32,817 nt of DNA from contig CAJWWK010000026.1 in NCBI GenBank assembly GCA_913048295.1, positions 1 to 32,817 of the forward strand, read 5' to 3'. Position 1 is the stretch's first letter, and each line of letters starts with the position of its first letter. The notes under the pieces were generated by a model. That model made no database searches and was not told where the DNA came from. It worked only from the letters and a program-made list of their open reading frames with translations. Both the position numbers and the translations under genes were made by a program. Source of the stretch: an uncultured Dehalococcoidia bacterium. GTDB lineage: Bacteria > Chloroflexota > Dehalococcoidia > Lucifugimonadales > Lucifugimonadaceae. Positions 23,769-31,835 of this stretch are shown here, piece by piece.

Positions 23769-24590
23769 TTAACCGCCCGCCGCCAGCTCAACCACCGGCG
23801 TGAGATCAACGACTTCCCCGGCACCCGTCGGGTCGATTCGCCCGGCCGCCACCGCCTTAAGAGTCTCGATCAGGAACGGCCGCTCACGGAGCATACTTGC
23901 GTTGCGGATCGCCCTGAACAACGGTAAATCTTCACCGGGGTCCTCTTTCAACGCGCCGACATCAAGGCCGGATATCTCGGCCCAGAGCGAATCGAAACCA
24001 TCACCTCGCACAGAGAATCGCGAAGTCGCAACCACCGGACCCTCATCAACATCTTCGGTCGATACATGGATCATCGCCCCGGCCTCGTCCAGCCCACCGG
24101 CGATCACGTCCCAAACAGCCTGCTGCCACATGCCAATAGTCCCGCCGGGCAGGGCAGGGTGAACGTTCAGCGTCACAAACTCAGAGCACAGCAACGGGGC
24201 GATCAGCATGTAACCCGAGTGAACTGCGATGTCGGCGCTGTACGGACGCAACAGCTCGATTGCGGCCCGGTCGAACTCCTCACGAAGTTCGTTCCACGGC
24301 CTGTTGCCGTGCGATCGTCTGAAATCCCGGGAAGAGAGCGTCACAAGCGGAATATCGTGGGAGTCGACAAGTTCCAGGAACCGGTCGGTGCGCTTTGTCT
24401 GGCCTTTCACACGGTTGATAAAAACGAATGTAATCTTAACCGGCAGGTCACCAGATTCAATTGTGTCCAACGCCGCTTTTAGCAGGCCGTATGAACCTTC
24501 ACCGCGCCCGGATGAAAACCAACCCACCGTGAGCGGTGCTCCCGCCCCCGGAGCGTCCCGCGATTCAGCCAGGTTACCTGTGCTTGCCAC
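23769..24590 (-). CDS. PurN-like formyltransferase-fold protein
   Basis: This 273-residue protein has an N-terminal formyltransferase domain. VGWFSSGRGEGSYGLLKA resembles the phosphate-binding loop, and LNVHPALPGGTIGMWQQAV contains the N-x-H catalytic pair. HVSTEDVDEGPVVATSRF contains the catalytic Asp of GAR transformylase. This suggests transfer of a formyl group from 10-formyltetrahydrofolate in purine synthesis. The protein is some 70 residues longer than usual PurN and the loop around GRGEGSY departs from the normal SG.GSN form, so another acceptor is possible. GTG 24590 lies three bases after the xseB stop, so it is translated with the exonuclease VII genes. No other pur gene is present. 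Confidence 0.8.
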   Translation of the reverse strand: MASTGNLAESRDAPGAGAPLTVGWFSSGRGEGSYGLLKAALDTIESGDLPVKITFVFINRVKGQTKRTDRFLELVDSHDIPLVTLSSRDFRRSHGNRPWNELREEFDRAAIELLRPYSADIAVHSGYMLIAPLLCSEFVTLNVHPALPGGTIGMWQQAVWDVIAGGLDEAGAMIHVSTEDVDEGPVVATSRFSVRGDGFDSLWAEISGLDVGALKEDPGEDLPLFRAIRNASMLRERPFLIETLKAVAAGRIDPTGAGEVVDLTPVVELAAGG

Positions 24591-24593
24591 GGG

Positions 24594-24884
24594 CTAAGCG
24601 TCCTCGTCTTGAGCACCGTCTTCACCGCCATCGTCCGAAACGAGGTCAAGGTTCATCTGTTCGGCAAAGTTGGCCTGCAACCGGGTGATCTTCAGTTCCG
24701 CAGACGAAAGCATTTCATTGCACTTCGTAGCCAGTTTCATTCCCGATTCGAACAGCTTCGTCGCCTCGTCCAGAGAAAGCCCGCCCACTTCAAGCTTGCG
24801 CACGACCTCTTCGAGATCGGCAAACGAACTCTCAAACGATTTCGCAGCGGGTTTCGCACCCTGTTGTTCAGTAGTTTCGGCCAT
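24594..24884 (-). CDS. xseB: Exodeoxyribonuclease VII small subunit
   Basis: This 96-residue protein is the small, helical partner of XseA. The core FESSFADLEEVVRKLEVGGLSLDEATKLFESGMKL followed by CNEMLSSAELKI is the standard family signature. An Ala/Gln-rich lead and an acidic C-terminal tail (SDDGGEDGAQDEDA) flank it. It follows xseA by 77 bases and is immediately followed by a formyltransferase gene. Confidence 0.95.
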   Translation of the reverse strand: MAETTEQQGAKPAAKSFESSFADLEEVVRKLEVGGLSLDEATKLFESGMKLATKCNEMLSSAELKITRLQANFAEQMNLDLVSDDGGEDGAQDEDA

Positions 24885-24961
24885 CTTTGTTCCGGTGTTG
24901 TCGAACGGACGCTAATTGTATCTATTGGCCGGGAATACGGGATAGCCGGCGACGATTTTTC

Positions 24962-26236
24962 TCAAGAATCGTCGGCCCCGTCTTCCGATCCATCGCTGCC
25001 GGGAGCGGTGTCGGGCGAAGAACGGTCAACAGTCGCATCGACCGAACCGTCTGCGAACGTTACAGCCATCCTGTCACCCGTTTCGAACTGCAATGCACTT
25101 GTCGCGGCCTTCCCGTCGGCAAGGCGAGTGATCGTATATCCACGACCCAGAATTTTCTTCGGCCCGAGAGCGCTCAACGAAGCCTCGACTGCTGCAAGGC
25201 GCAGTTTCGACGATTCCACCAGCCGCTGTCCTGCCAGCCGCGCCCTGACCAGCAGGTCGTCGATCCGCTGCCGGGGTAGCGCGGTGTCGGGAACCCTCAG
25301 GTTCATCCGGTCGACAGCCAGCTCGAAATGCGACCGGCTGTCCGCAACGCGCCGCCCGACAATTTCGTCGATCCGTGCCGCATATCCAGCGACTTCTCCG
25401 GCCAGATCGGCAGTTGCAGGTGCGACTATTTCGGCAGCTGCCGAGGGGGTCGGTGCACACACGTCGGCCACAAGGTCAGCGATTGTCGTATCCGTCTCGT
25501 GACCGATCGCGCTTATTACGGGAACGTTGCTCGCGAATATGGCGCGGGCGACCGTCTCTTCGTTGAATGACCACAGGTCTTCAAGCGACCCGCCACCCCT
25601 CGCGACGATCGCCACGTCGATATCGTCGAGTGCGTTCAGCGCCTGGAACGCCCGGACGATTTCGGGTGCTGCTTTTTCGCCCTGGACCGCCGTCGGAATC
25701 AGGATGACCTCGGCCAGCGGGTACCTTCGCGTGAGCACGTTCAGGATGTCCTGGATCACTGCCCCGGTCGGTGACGTAATGACCGCGATCCGAGCCGGCA
25801 TTGCCGGGAGCTGTCGCTTGCGACCGGACTCGAACAGACCCTCGGATTCGAGTCGCTTGCGCATCTCTTCAAATGCTTTTTGAAGGGCGCCCACCCCGTC
25901 CGGCTCGACCTGGTCGACGTAATACTGCAGATCACCCCGGGCGGTGTAGATAGAGATCCGCCCGTGGCAGATCACCTGTGACCCATCGCTCAGGAACTGC
26001 CCACCTCGACCACCACGAAACATCACGCAGCGCAGCACCGATTGTTCGTCGCGGAGCGCAAAGTAATGGTGCCCTGAAGAGGGATTTCGGTAGCCCGAAA
26101 CCTCACCGACCACCATCAGGTCGGCGAGTCGTGGGTCCGACTCCAGGCTGGCTTTGAGATACTCGGCGACCGCGCTAACGGTGTAGGCCGTCTGGCGCGA
26201 ACTCGCAGCCTCGTCAGATTCTTCGGAACTCGTCAT
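24962..26236 (-). CDS. xseA: Exodeoxyribonuclease VII large subunit
   Basis: This 424-residue nuclease subunit degrades single-stranded DNA bidirectionally in mismatch repair and recombination. It has the N-terminal OB fold (YTVSAVAEYLKASLESD, then LMVVGEVSGYRNPSSGHHYF), the catalytic central region with ITSPTGAVIQDILNVLTRRYP, IVARGGGSLEDLWSFNEE and ISAIGHETDTTIADLVADV, and a coiled C-terminal part ending in ILGRGYTITR. The start is ATG 26236, preceded by a short gap to efp (85 bases). The last ~40 residues are acidic and Ser/Gly-rich. Confidence 0.96.
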   Translation of the reverse strand: MTSSEESDEAASSRQTAYTVSAVAEYLKASLESDPRLADLMVVGEVSGYRNPSSGHHYFALRDEQSVLRCVMFRGGRGGQFLSDGSQVICHGRISIYTARGDLQYYVDQVEPDGVGALQKAFEEMRKRLESEGLFESGRKRQLPAMPARIAVITSPTGAVIQDILNVLTRRYPLAEVILIPTAVQGEKAAPEIVRAFQALNALDDIDVAIVARGGGSLEDLWSFNEETVARAIFASNVPVISAIGHETDTTIADLVADVCAPTPSAAAEIVAPATADLAGEVAGYAARIDEIVGRRVADSRSHFELAVDRMNLRVPDTALPRQRIDDLLVRARLAGQRLVESSKLRLAAVEASLSALGPKKILGRGYTITRLADGKAATSALQFETGDRMAVTFADGSVDATVDRSSPDTAPGSDGSEDGADDS

Positions 26237-26321
26237 TCACGCATTCTTTCACAGCCGCGCGCATGTACGCCGGACCCCATGTCATCTGAGAGAAGGAACA
26301 TCAACCCCTGCTGAGGGGCAG

Positions 26322-26885
26322 CTAGTCAGCTCGCCCCGTGTACTCGCCCGTAGTCGAGTTAACCATGATCCGGTCGCCGATCGCAATGAACAGGGGCACC
26401 TGCAGCACAAGCCCCGTAGTTGTGGTCGCGGGTTTGGTCGCACCGCTCTGGGTATCGCCCCGCAGACCGACCTCGGTTTGCCCGATCTCAAGAACCACCG
26501 AAGAAGCGACCTCAACGGAAAGCGGTACACCCTCGTACAGCATCACCTCGATCGTGTCGCCCTCGGAAATGAATTTCAGGGCGTCGCCGAGGACTTCCTC
26601 GGTAATTGCGAACTGATCGAACGTCTCCGTGTTCATAAAGTTGTGCATGTCGCCGTCCGGGTACAGGTACTGCACGGTCGGCGTCTCAACTTCGGCCCGG
26701 GTCAACTTCTGGTTACCCTGGAGCTTTCGCTCGTAGACGTTGCCTGTTTTTACCTGTCGGACCTTCAGCGTGAGAGTTGGTGGGGCCTTCGGGGCCTGGC
26801 GGTGCTGCCAATCGAGAATCTGGTAGACCTCGTCATCCAGGATGATGGTCATATTTCTGCGAATTTCACCGGAAGAAATGGTCAT
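26322..26885 (-). CDS. efp: Translation elongation factor P with an atypical modification loop
   Basis: This 187-residue protein has three beta-domains as in EF-P, and ends with IGDRIMVNSTTGEYTGRA, the family C-terminus. It relieves ribosome stalling at polyproline. In common EF-P the tip loop reads PGKG with a modified Lys or Arg at about residue 34. Here the loop reads HRQAPKAPPTLTLK, placing Lys33 between Pro32 and Ala34 with no Gly. The usual partners that modify the residue (EpmA/EpmB or EarP) are not adjacent. ATG 26885 fits the family N-terminus (TISSGEIRRNMTIIL). It lies downstream of the aminopeptidase gene, a common neighbour. Confidence 0.94.
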   Translation of the reverse strand: MTISSGEIRRNMTIILDDEVYQILDWQHRQAPKAPPTLTLKVRQVKTGNVYERKLQGNQKLTRAEVETPTVQYLYPDGDMHNFMNTETFDQFAITEEVLGDALKFISEGDTIEVMLYEGVPLSVEVASSVVLEIGQTEVGLRGDTQSGATKPATTTTGLVLQVPLFIAIGDRIMVNSTTGEYTGRAD

Positions 26886-26995
26886 CTTTGTGTCTGCTTG
26901 CCCTCTGGCTCGGGATTCCGATCTGGCCTTCGTCTCGGTCGAACAACAGCCGATGTCGCGTTATCAGTATTCAACAATATTCGATTGTGGAGAAG

Positions 26996-28081
26996 TTAGA
27001 ACTCCATTTTAGCGGCATGACTCATCACGCGAGCCCTGCCGTCTTCAAGCACCACGACATCCTCGATACGCACTCCGCCCCAGCCGGGGATGTAAATGCC
27101 GGGCTCAATCGTAAACGGCATCCCGTTTTCGAGCTTACCCTTCGCATTCGGCCCAACCCCCGGATTTTCGTGCACTTCCAGACCCAGCCCGTGCCCGAGG
27201 CTGTGCCCGAAGTCGTTTTCATGACCGGCTTCCGTGATGATTTTCCTGGCGATGGCGTCAATCTCTTCACCGGTCATGCCAGCTTCGACCATATCAATTG
27301 CCGCCAACTGAGCAGCCAGCACGATATCGTAGACGCGTTTCATCTCATCGTCCGGCTCACCGAGGACCACCGTACGCGTCAGGTCTGAACAGTAACCCTC
27401 GTACCTCGCACCGCAATCGAACACAATAGTTTGACCCTCGACCAGTGGTGTGTCGCTCGTCGCATGATGAGGTCGCGCTGCGTTTGGCCCCACCGCAACA
27501 ATCGTATCGAATGAAATCGACTCCGCCCCCAACTCCCGCACAGCCTTTTCGAAGATCCAGGCCGCCTCTTTTTCGGTCATTCCAGCAACAAGCTGGGCTG
27601 CTGTCCTCTCGAAAGCCTCATCGCCTATGTCGATGGCGCGCTGCAAAAGCTCAAGCTCTTCCGGGTCTTTGTAAGCCCTGAGGTCCACTCCAATACCCGT
27701 CGTCGGCTTCAACTCGGGATCGGCATCACTTTCTTTGAGCGCCTTCTTAAACCTCTCGAGAGTGGCGACCGTCATATCGTCCGCTTCAAAACCCAGCGTC
27801 TTGATTTCGAGCTCGTTGACCAGCTTCGGGAGCCAGTCCGGCTTACCGCCAATCCGGCCCACTCGCCATCCAGGCGCCTGCTGTGCTGCCATCTCGGTGT
27901 AACGGAAGTCGGTGCATACCACCGCCTCGTCCTGTGTCACCAACAGGTAACCGGCACTGCTCATAAACCCGGAAATATAACGGCGGTTCTCACCGTTGCT
28001 CAAAAACAAAGCATCCAGGTCATCTTTTGCGAGACGCTCGCGAAGTTTCTGCACACGCGAGGGAAATCGGAAATCGCTCAC
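26996..28081 (-). CDS. pepP: Xaa-Pro aminopeptidase (M24B)
   Basis: This protein of about 361 residues (start GTG 28081; TTG 28087 is a close rival; the longer frame to 28291 overlaps aroQ and is rejected) has a creatinase-like N-terminal domain (RFPSRVQKLRERLAKDDLDALFLS) and a pita-bread metallopeptidase domain. The dinuclear metal ligands are visible: two Asp in FDCGARYEGYCSDLTRTV, His in FGHSLGHGLGLEVHE, Glu in FTIEPGIYI and Glu in GVRIEDVVVL. It removes N-terminal residues preceding proline. It sits between aroQ and efp in the order aroQ-pepP-efp, which is a known conserved arrangement. Confidence 0.92.
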   Translation of the reverse strand: MSDFRFPSRVQKLRERLAKDDLDALFLSNGENRRYISGFMSSAGYLLVTQDEAVVCTDFRYTEMAAQQAPGWRVGRIGGKPDWLPKLVNELEIKTLGFEADDMTVATLERFKKALKESDADPELKPTTGIGVDLRAYKDPEELELLQRAIDIGDEAFERTAAQLVAGMTEKEAAWIFEKAVRELGAESISFDTIVAVGPNAARPHHATSDTPLVEGQTIVFDCGARYEGYCSDLTRTVVLGEPDDEMKRVYDIVLAAQLAAIDMVEAGMTGEEIDAIARKIITEAGHENDFGHSLGHGLGLEVHENPGVGPNAKGKLENGMPFTIEPGIYIPGWGGVRIEDVVVLEDGRARVMSHAAKMEF

Positions 28082-28112
28082 TGCCAAAGTAAAGAAGGCT
28101 CCGTAAAAAAAA

Positions 28113-28553
28113 CTAACCGTTGACGACCGACACGAGGTGGTCGAGAGCGTAAATGTACCCGGCTGGCCCGAATCCCGCCATCTGGCCGACCGCCTTCGAA
28201 GCAAACACCGACCGCCGCCGAAACCTCTCGCGGCCATGGATATTCGACAGGTGGACCTCAATGAAAGGCAGACCTGCATCCAGCAGCGCATCGAGTATCG
28301 AGTACCCGACCTGGGTTAGCGCACCGGCGTTGATGATGATCCCGCTTGCACCCGCCGACGATTCCTGGATGAAGTCGACGATCGAGCCCTCGTGGTTCGA
28401 CTGGAAAAACTCCACCCCGGCGCCAAGTTCAGATGCTTTGGCCGAAATATCCGCCTCAATGTCGCCCAGCGTCTTCGTGCCGTAAAGCGAACTGTCTCGC
28501 TTGCCGAGGTTATTCAGGTTCGGTCCATTTATTACAAGAATCGTGGCTGGCAA
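28113..28553 (-). CDS. aroQ: 3-dehydroquinate dehydratase, type II
   Basis: This 146-residue enzyme carries out the third step of the shikimate pathway. It has the GPNLNNLGKRD active-site lead with the following Tyr (LYG), then FFQSNHEGSIVDFI. The segment IINAGALTQVGYSILDAL replaces the more usual P-G-A-x-T-H with NAGALTQ. EVHLSNIHGRERFRRRS contains the catalytic His, and GFGPAGYIYALDHLV closes it. TTG 28553 has GGAG seven bases upstream. It precedes pepP by 31 bases. Confidence 0.95.
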   Translation of the reverse strand: MPATILVINGPNLNNLGKRDSSLYGTKTLGDIEADISAKASELGAGVEFFQSNHEGSIVDFIQESSAGASGIIINAGALTQVGYSILDALLDAGLPFIEVHLSNIHGRERFRRRSVFASKAVGQMAGFGPAGYIYALDHLVSVVNG

Positions 28554-28657
28554 GTTGCGCTCCCATTGCGCCCCGCGGCAATCGGGTTTCGTGCTGGCTT
28601 TCGTTGATCCCGGGTCTCAGATCCGGTCAGACGCCAAACGTCCATGAAACAAGCGTA

Positions 28658-29683
28658 CTACGCTTCGTCGCTCGAATTCTCTATGTTTGACCGCGGATGG
28701 CCAGTCCTGTTCGCCCGCGGGTGGGCTCCCAGATAAACACGACGCGCCTGCTCGGTCGACACGTGCGTGTAGATCTGTGTGGTTGCAGGACTGGTGTGTC
28801 CCAGCAGGTCCTGCACAACCCGTAGATCAGCTCCACCGTCAAGCATGTGAGTGGCAAAACTGTGTCGAATCGAATGTGTATGAAAATCGGGGTCGAGACC
28901 CGCCGCCAGCGCGTATTTTTTCACGATTCGTTGCACCGAACGGGCCGACAGCCTGCCCCCGGAGCGGTTCATCCAGATCGCGGCATCCGACCGCCGGCTC
29001 ATGAATTTCGGCCTGACATTGACAAGATACCGCTCGAGCCAGCGAACACTGTGATTGCCAATCAACACCACCCGCGGTTTCGAACCTTTACCGACAACAC
29101 GGACCTCTCTCGACTTCATGTCGACATCGCCGAGGTCCATTGCGATGACTTCTGATACGCGGAGACCTGCGGCATAAAGCACTTCGAGCAGGGCGCGGTC
29201 CCTGATACCAGCGTCGGTCGCCACGTCCGGTTCGTCGAGCAGCCGGTCGATCTCGAAACTTGAGGCGATAGCCGGCAACCTAACTTCTCGCCGCGGGCCC
29301 GCCACGAGACTTGTCTGATCGGCTGCGATCACACCGGTCTGCCGGAGGAATCGGAAAAACGACCTCACGGCAGAAAGCTTTCGTGTAACGCTGCTCCGCC
29401 TTATCCCCAGCGACATCAGCCACGCCAAGTACCCGCGCAGGAAAAGACGATCGACCCCGCCAAGATCCGAAATACCCCGTTCTCCGAGGTACTCGATGAG
29501 CGGCACCAGGTCGTTTATGTAGTTGCGGACTGTGTGCTCAGCAAGCTGACGTGTGGTGCCGATGTGCTCTGCGTAATCGCGGACATATCTTGAATACTGC
29601 GGGAATCGACCCTGTTGCAGCGCCCGTTCCATGGCTGGCGACGGCAGCCGACCTTCTATGGCAGCGCCCTTGATGGTGGCCAT
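28658..29683 (-). CDS. xerD: Tyrosine recombinase XerC/XerD type
   Basis: This protein of about 341 residues would resolve chromosome dimers at dif. It has an N-terminal core-binding domain (YAEHIGTTRQLAEHTVRNYI) and a catalytic domain with Arg in AGLRVSEVIAMDL, Lys in VVGKGSKPRVV, His-x-x-Arg in HSIRHSFATHML, His in LLGHTSPATTQIYTHV and the nucleophilic Tyr in the same segment. Whether it is XerC or XerD cannot be read from the sequence; the symbol is a guess. ATG 29683 is preceded by GGTGG, better than TTG 29689. It follows topA by 36 bases and is about 105 bases from aroQ. A ~25-residue tail after the Tyr region is longer than usual. Confidence 0.9.
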   Translation of the reverse strand: MATIKGAAIEGRLPSPAMERALQQGRFPQYSRYVRDYAEHIGTTRQLAEHTVRNYINDLVPLIEYLGERGISDLGGVDRLFLRGYLAWLMSLGIRRSSVTRKLSAVRSFFRFLRQTGVIAADQTSLVAGPRREVRLPAIASSFEIDRLLDEPDVATDAGIRDRALLEVLYAAGLRVSEVIAMDLGDVDMKSREVRVVGKGSKPRVVLIGNHSVRWLERYLVNVRPKFMSRRSDAAIWMNRSGGRLSARSVQRIVKKYALAAGLDPDFHTHSIRHSFATHMLDGGADLRVVQDLLGHTSPATTQIYTHVSTEQARRVYLGAHPRANRTGHPRSNIENSSDEA

Positions 29684-29719
29684 CAGCAAACCACCCCCGG
29701 GGCGAACCCGGTGATCCCG

Positions 29720-31810
29720 TTATTTCGCCGCTGCCTTCGTCCTGCGCTTTGACTTCCCCGCAGTCTTGCCGTTTGCCGATCGCCTTTTGCCCCTGGCTCC
29801 GCGCTTTGCCTCAGCCTCTGCTGCAACTGCGGCAGCCGCTTCCGGGTGCACAATAGCGCACTTCTCCATGGCGGTTTTCCAGGTGATCTCCCAGTTTTCC
29901 TTAACCTCGCCCGTGGCGCGCTCTCCAGGCCGAGTTGAAATCGTAACACGGCACTCCGGGAACCTGCCGCACGACAAAAACTTGCCGTAACGTCCGGTTC
30001 GAATAACAAGATTATCGCCACCTTCACACTTCTCATCGCTCTTCTGAACGAGCGTCTTGTGATCAACCCTATCGGCGTTCTCAAGCGTAGCTTGGACCCT
30101 TTTTTCAAAGGGGCCAAAGAACTCCCGTAACATCTCGACCCAATCCTGCTCACCCTCCGCAACGGAGTCCAGTTTCGACTCCATTGTAGAAGTGAACCCG
30201 GTGTCCATGATGTTCGAAAAGTGCTGCGTCAGAAAATCCGACACACCCGTACCCAGCGGGGTCGGCTTGAACCGCGTCTTCTCCCGGTCGACATACTGCC
30301 TTCGTTCGATTGTGCCCACAATCGAGGCGTACGTGCTAGGGCGGCCAATTCCCTGTTCTTCCAAAAATCGAATCAGGTTTGCCTCGGTAAACCGCGGTGG
30401 GGGCTGGGTGAACTTCTGGTCGGTATTCACGCTCTTCTTCTCAAGCGCATCCCCTTCGTTCATTGCGGGCAGTTGCTTGTTGTCCTCGTCTTCAGCATCC
30501 TCATCACGGATCTCGATGTACAGTTTTCGGAATCCATCGAACTTGATCACCGACCCGGTGGCCCGGACGGTGTGCACATTGCCGTTTGACGCGGTGGCTT
30601 CGATATCGACACCGGTGTTGTCCAAAATGGCGTCGGTCATCTGGCTGGCTATTGTCCGCTTCCAGATCATGGTGTAAAGCCGCAGCTGTTCACTCGAAAG
30701 GAACGGTGCCACCTTTTCGGGCGTGTTCTCGGCTGACGTAGGCCGGACAGCCTCATGAGCCTCCTGTGCCGACTTGCTCTTGGTCTTATAGCGCTTCGGG
30801 CCTGACGTGTACTCCGGACCATACGCCGTCCTGATGAACGCCTCGGCCTCGTCGAGCGCGTTCTGAGCAAGGTTCACAGAGTCGGTACGCATGTATGTGA
30901 TGAGACCGACCGGGTCGGAACTGCCCAACTCGATGCCTTCGTAAAGGTCCTGCGCTATGCGCATCGTGCGCTGGGCACTGAACCGGAACGAACGGGCAGC
31001 TTGCTGCTGAAGCGTGCTGGTAGTGAACGGCGATCTTGGGCGTTGCCTGACCTCGCGACGCGTGATGCTCGAAACAATGTACGAGGCTGAATCGAGGTCG
31101 TTTTTTATGGCGGTCGCCGTCGTCTCGTTGTCGACGACCGGTTTGCCTTTTTGACCGGCAACAGCACTCAACGCTGCGTTGAAATTGTACGTACGAGTCC
31201 CGGCTTCAGTCTCAAGATCAACCGAAATAACCCAGTATTCCTCGGGCTTGAACGCCTGAATTTCGCGTTCACGGTCAACGATAATTCGCAGGGCGACCGA
31301 TTGGACCCGGCCAGCCGAAAGACCGGCCTTCACCTTTTTCCATAGGACCGGGCTCAGCGTGAAGCCGACGAGCCGGTCGAGCAGTCGTCGCGCCTGTTGA
31401 GCGTTCACCAACTCCATGTCGATGTCACGCGGGTTGGCGAATGCCTCTGCCACAGCCGAATCGGTAATCTCGTGAAAAACCACTCGCTTGAGGTTGTTCA
31501 CCTTGCCAAGATCTGCCGCTTCCACCAGGTGCCACGAAATTGCTTCGCCCTCACGGTCCGGATCAGTTGCCAGGTAAACCGAATCTGCCTGCGTAGCGGC
31601 CCTCTTTATCTCGGCGATCAACGTCGCCCGGTCTTTGACGTTCACATATTCGGGAGCGAAGTCGTTTTCGACATCTATGCCCAGCGCCCCTGCCGGCAGA
31701 TCTCGAACATGCCCCATCGACGCCTTTACGACATATTTGTCGCCCAGAAACCGACCTACGGTTCGGGCCTTCGCCGGAGATTCGACGATGACCAGGTCTC
31801 GTTTTGCCAA
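29720..31810 (-). CDS. topA: DNA topoisomerase I
   Basis: This 696-residue type IA topoisomerase relaxes negative supercoils. It has an N-terminal Toprim domain (LVIVESPAKARTVGRFLG, then ATDPDREGEAISWHL) and an active-site Tyr in LITYMRTDSVNLA. EQGIGRPSTYASIVGTI is also present. The C-terminal zinc-finger region is reduced to one partial unit, KCEGGDNLV then LSCGRFPEC, with three of the four Cys. It ends in an Ala-rich helix and a Lys/Arg-rich tail typical of actinobacterial and Chloroflexota enzymes. It lies directly downstream of the disrupted dprA and upstream of xerD, a well-known order. Confidence 0.96.
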   Translation of the reverse strand: MAKRDLVIVESPAKARTVGRFLGDKYVVKASMGHVRDLPAGALGIDVENDFAPEYVNVKDRATLIAEIKRAATQADSVYLATDPDREGEAISWHLVEAADLGKVNNLKRVVFHEITDSAVAEAFANPRDIDMELVNAQQARRLLDRLVGFTLSPVLWKKVKAGLSAGRVQSVALRIIVDREREIQAFKPEEYWVISVDLETEAGTRTYNFNAALSAVAGQKGKPVVDNETTATAIKNDLDSASYIVSSITRREVRQRPRSPFTTSTLQQQAARSFRFSAQRTMRIAQDLYEGIELGSSDPVGLITYMRTDSVNLAQNALDEAEAFIRTAYGPEYTSGPKRYKTKSKSAQEAHEAVRPTSAENTPEKVAPFLSSEQLRLYTMIWKRTIASQMTDAILDNTGVDIEATASNGNVHTVRATGSVIKFDGFRKLYIEIRDEDAEDEDNKQLPAMNEGDALEKKSVNTDQKFTQPPPRFTEANLIRFLEEQGIGRPSTYASIVGTIERRQYVDREKTRFKPTPLGTGVSDFLTQHFSNIMDTGFTSTMESKLDSVAEGEQDWVEMLREFFGPFEKRVQATLENADRVDHKTLVQKSDEKCEGGDNLVIRTGRYGKFLSCGRFPECRVTISTRPGERATGEVKENWEITWKTAMEKCAIVHPEAAAAVAAEAEAKRGARGKRRSANGKTAGKSKRRTKAAAK

Positions 31811-31835
31811 ACTGCTAGCACCTCTTGCAAGAAAA

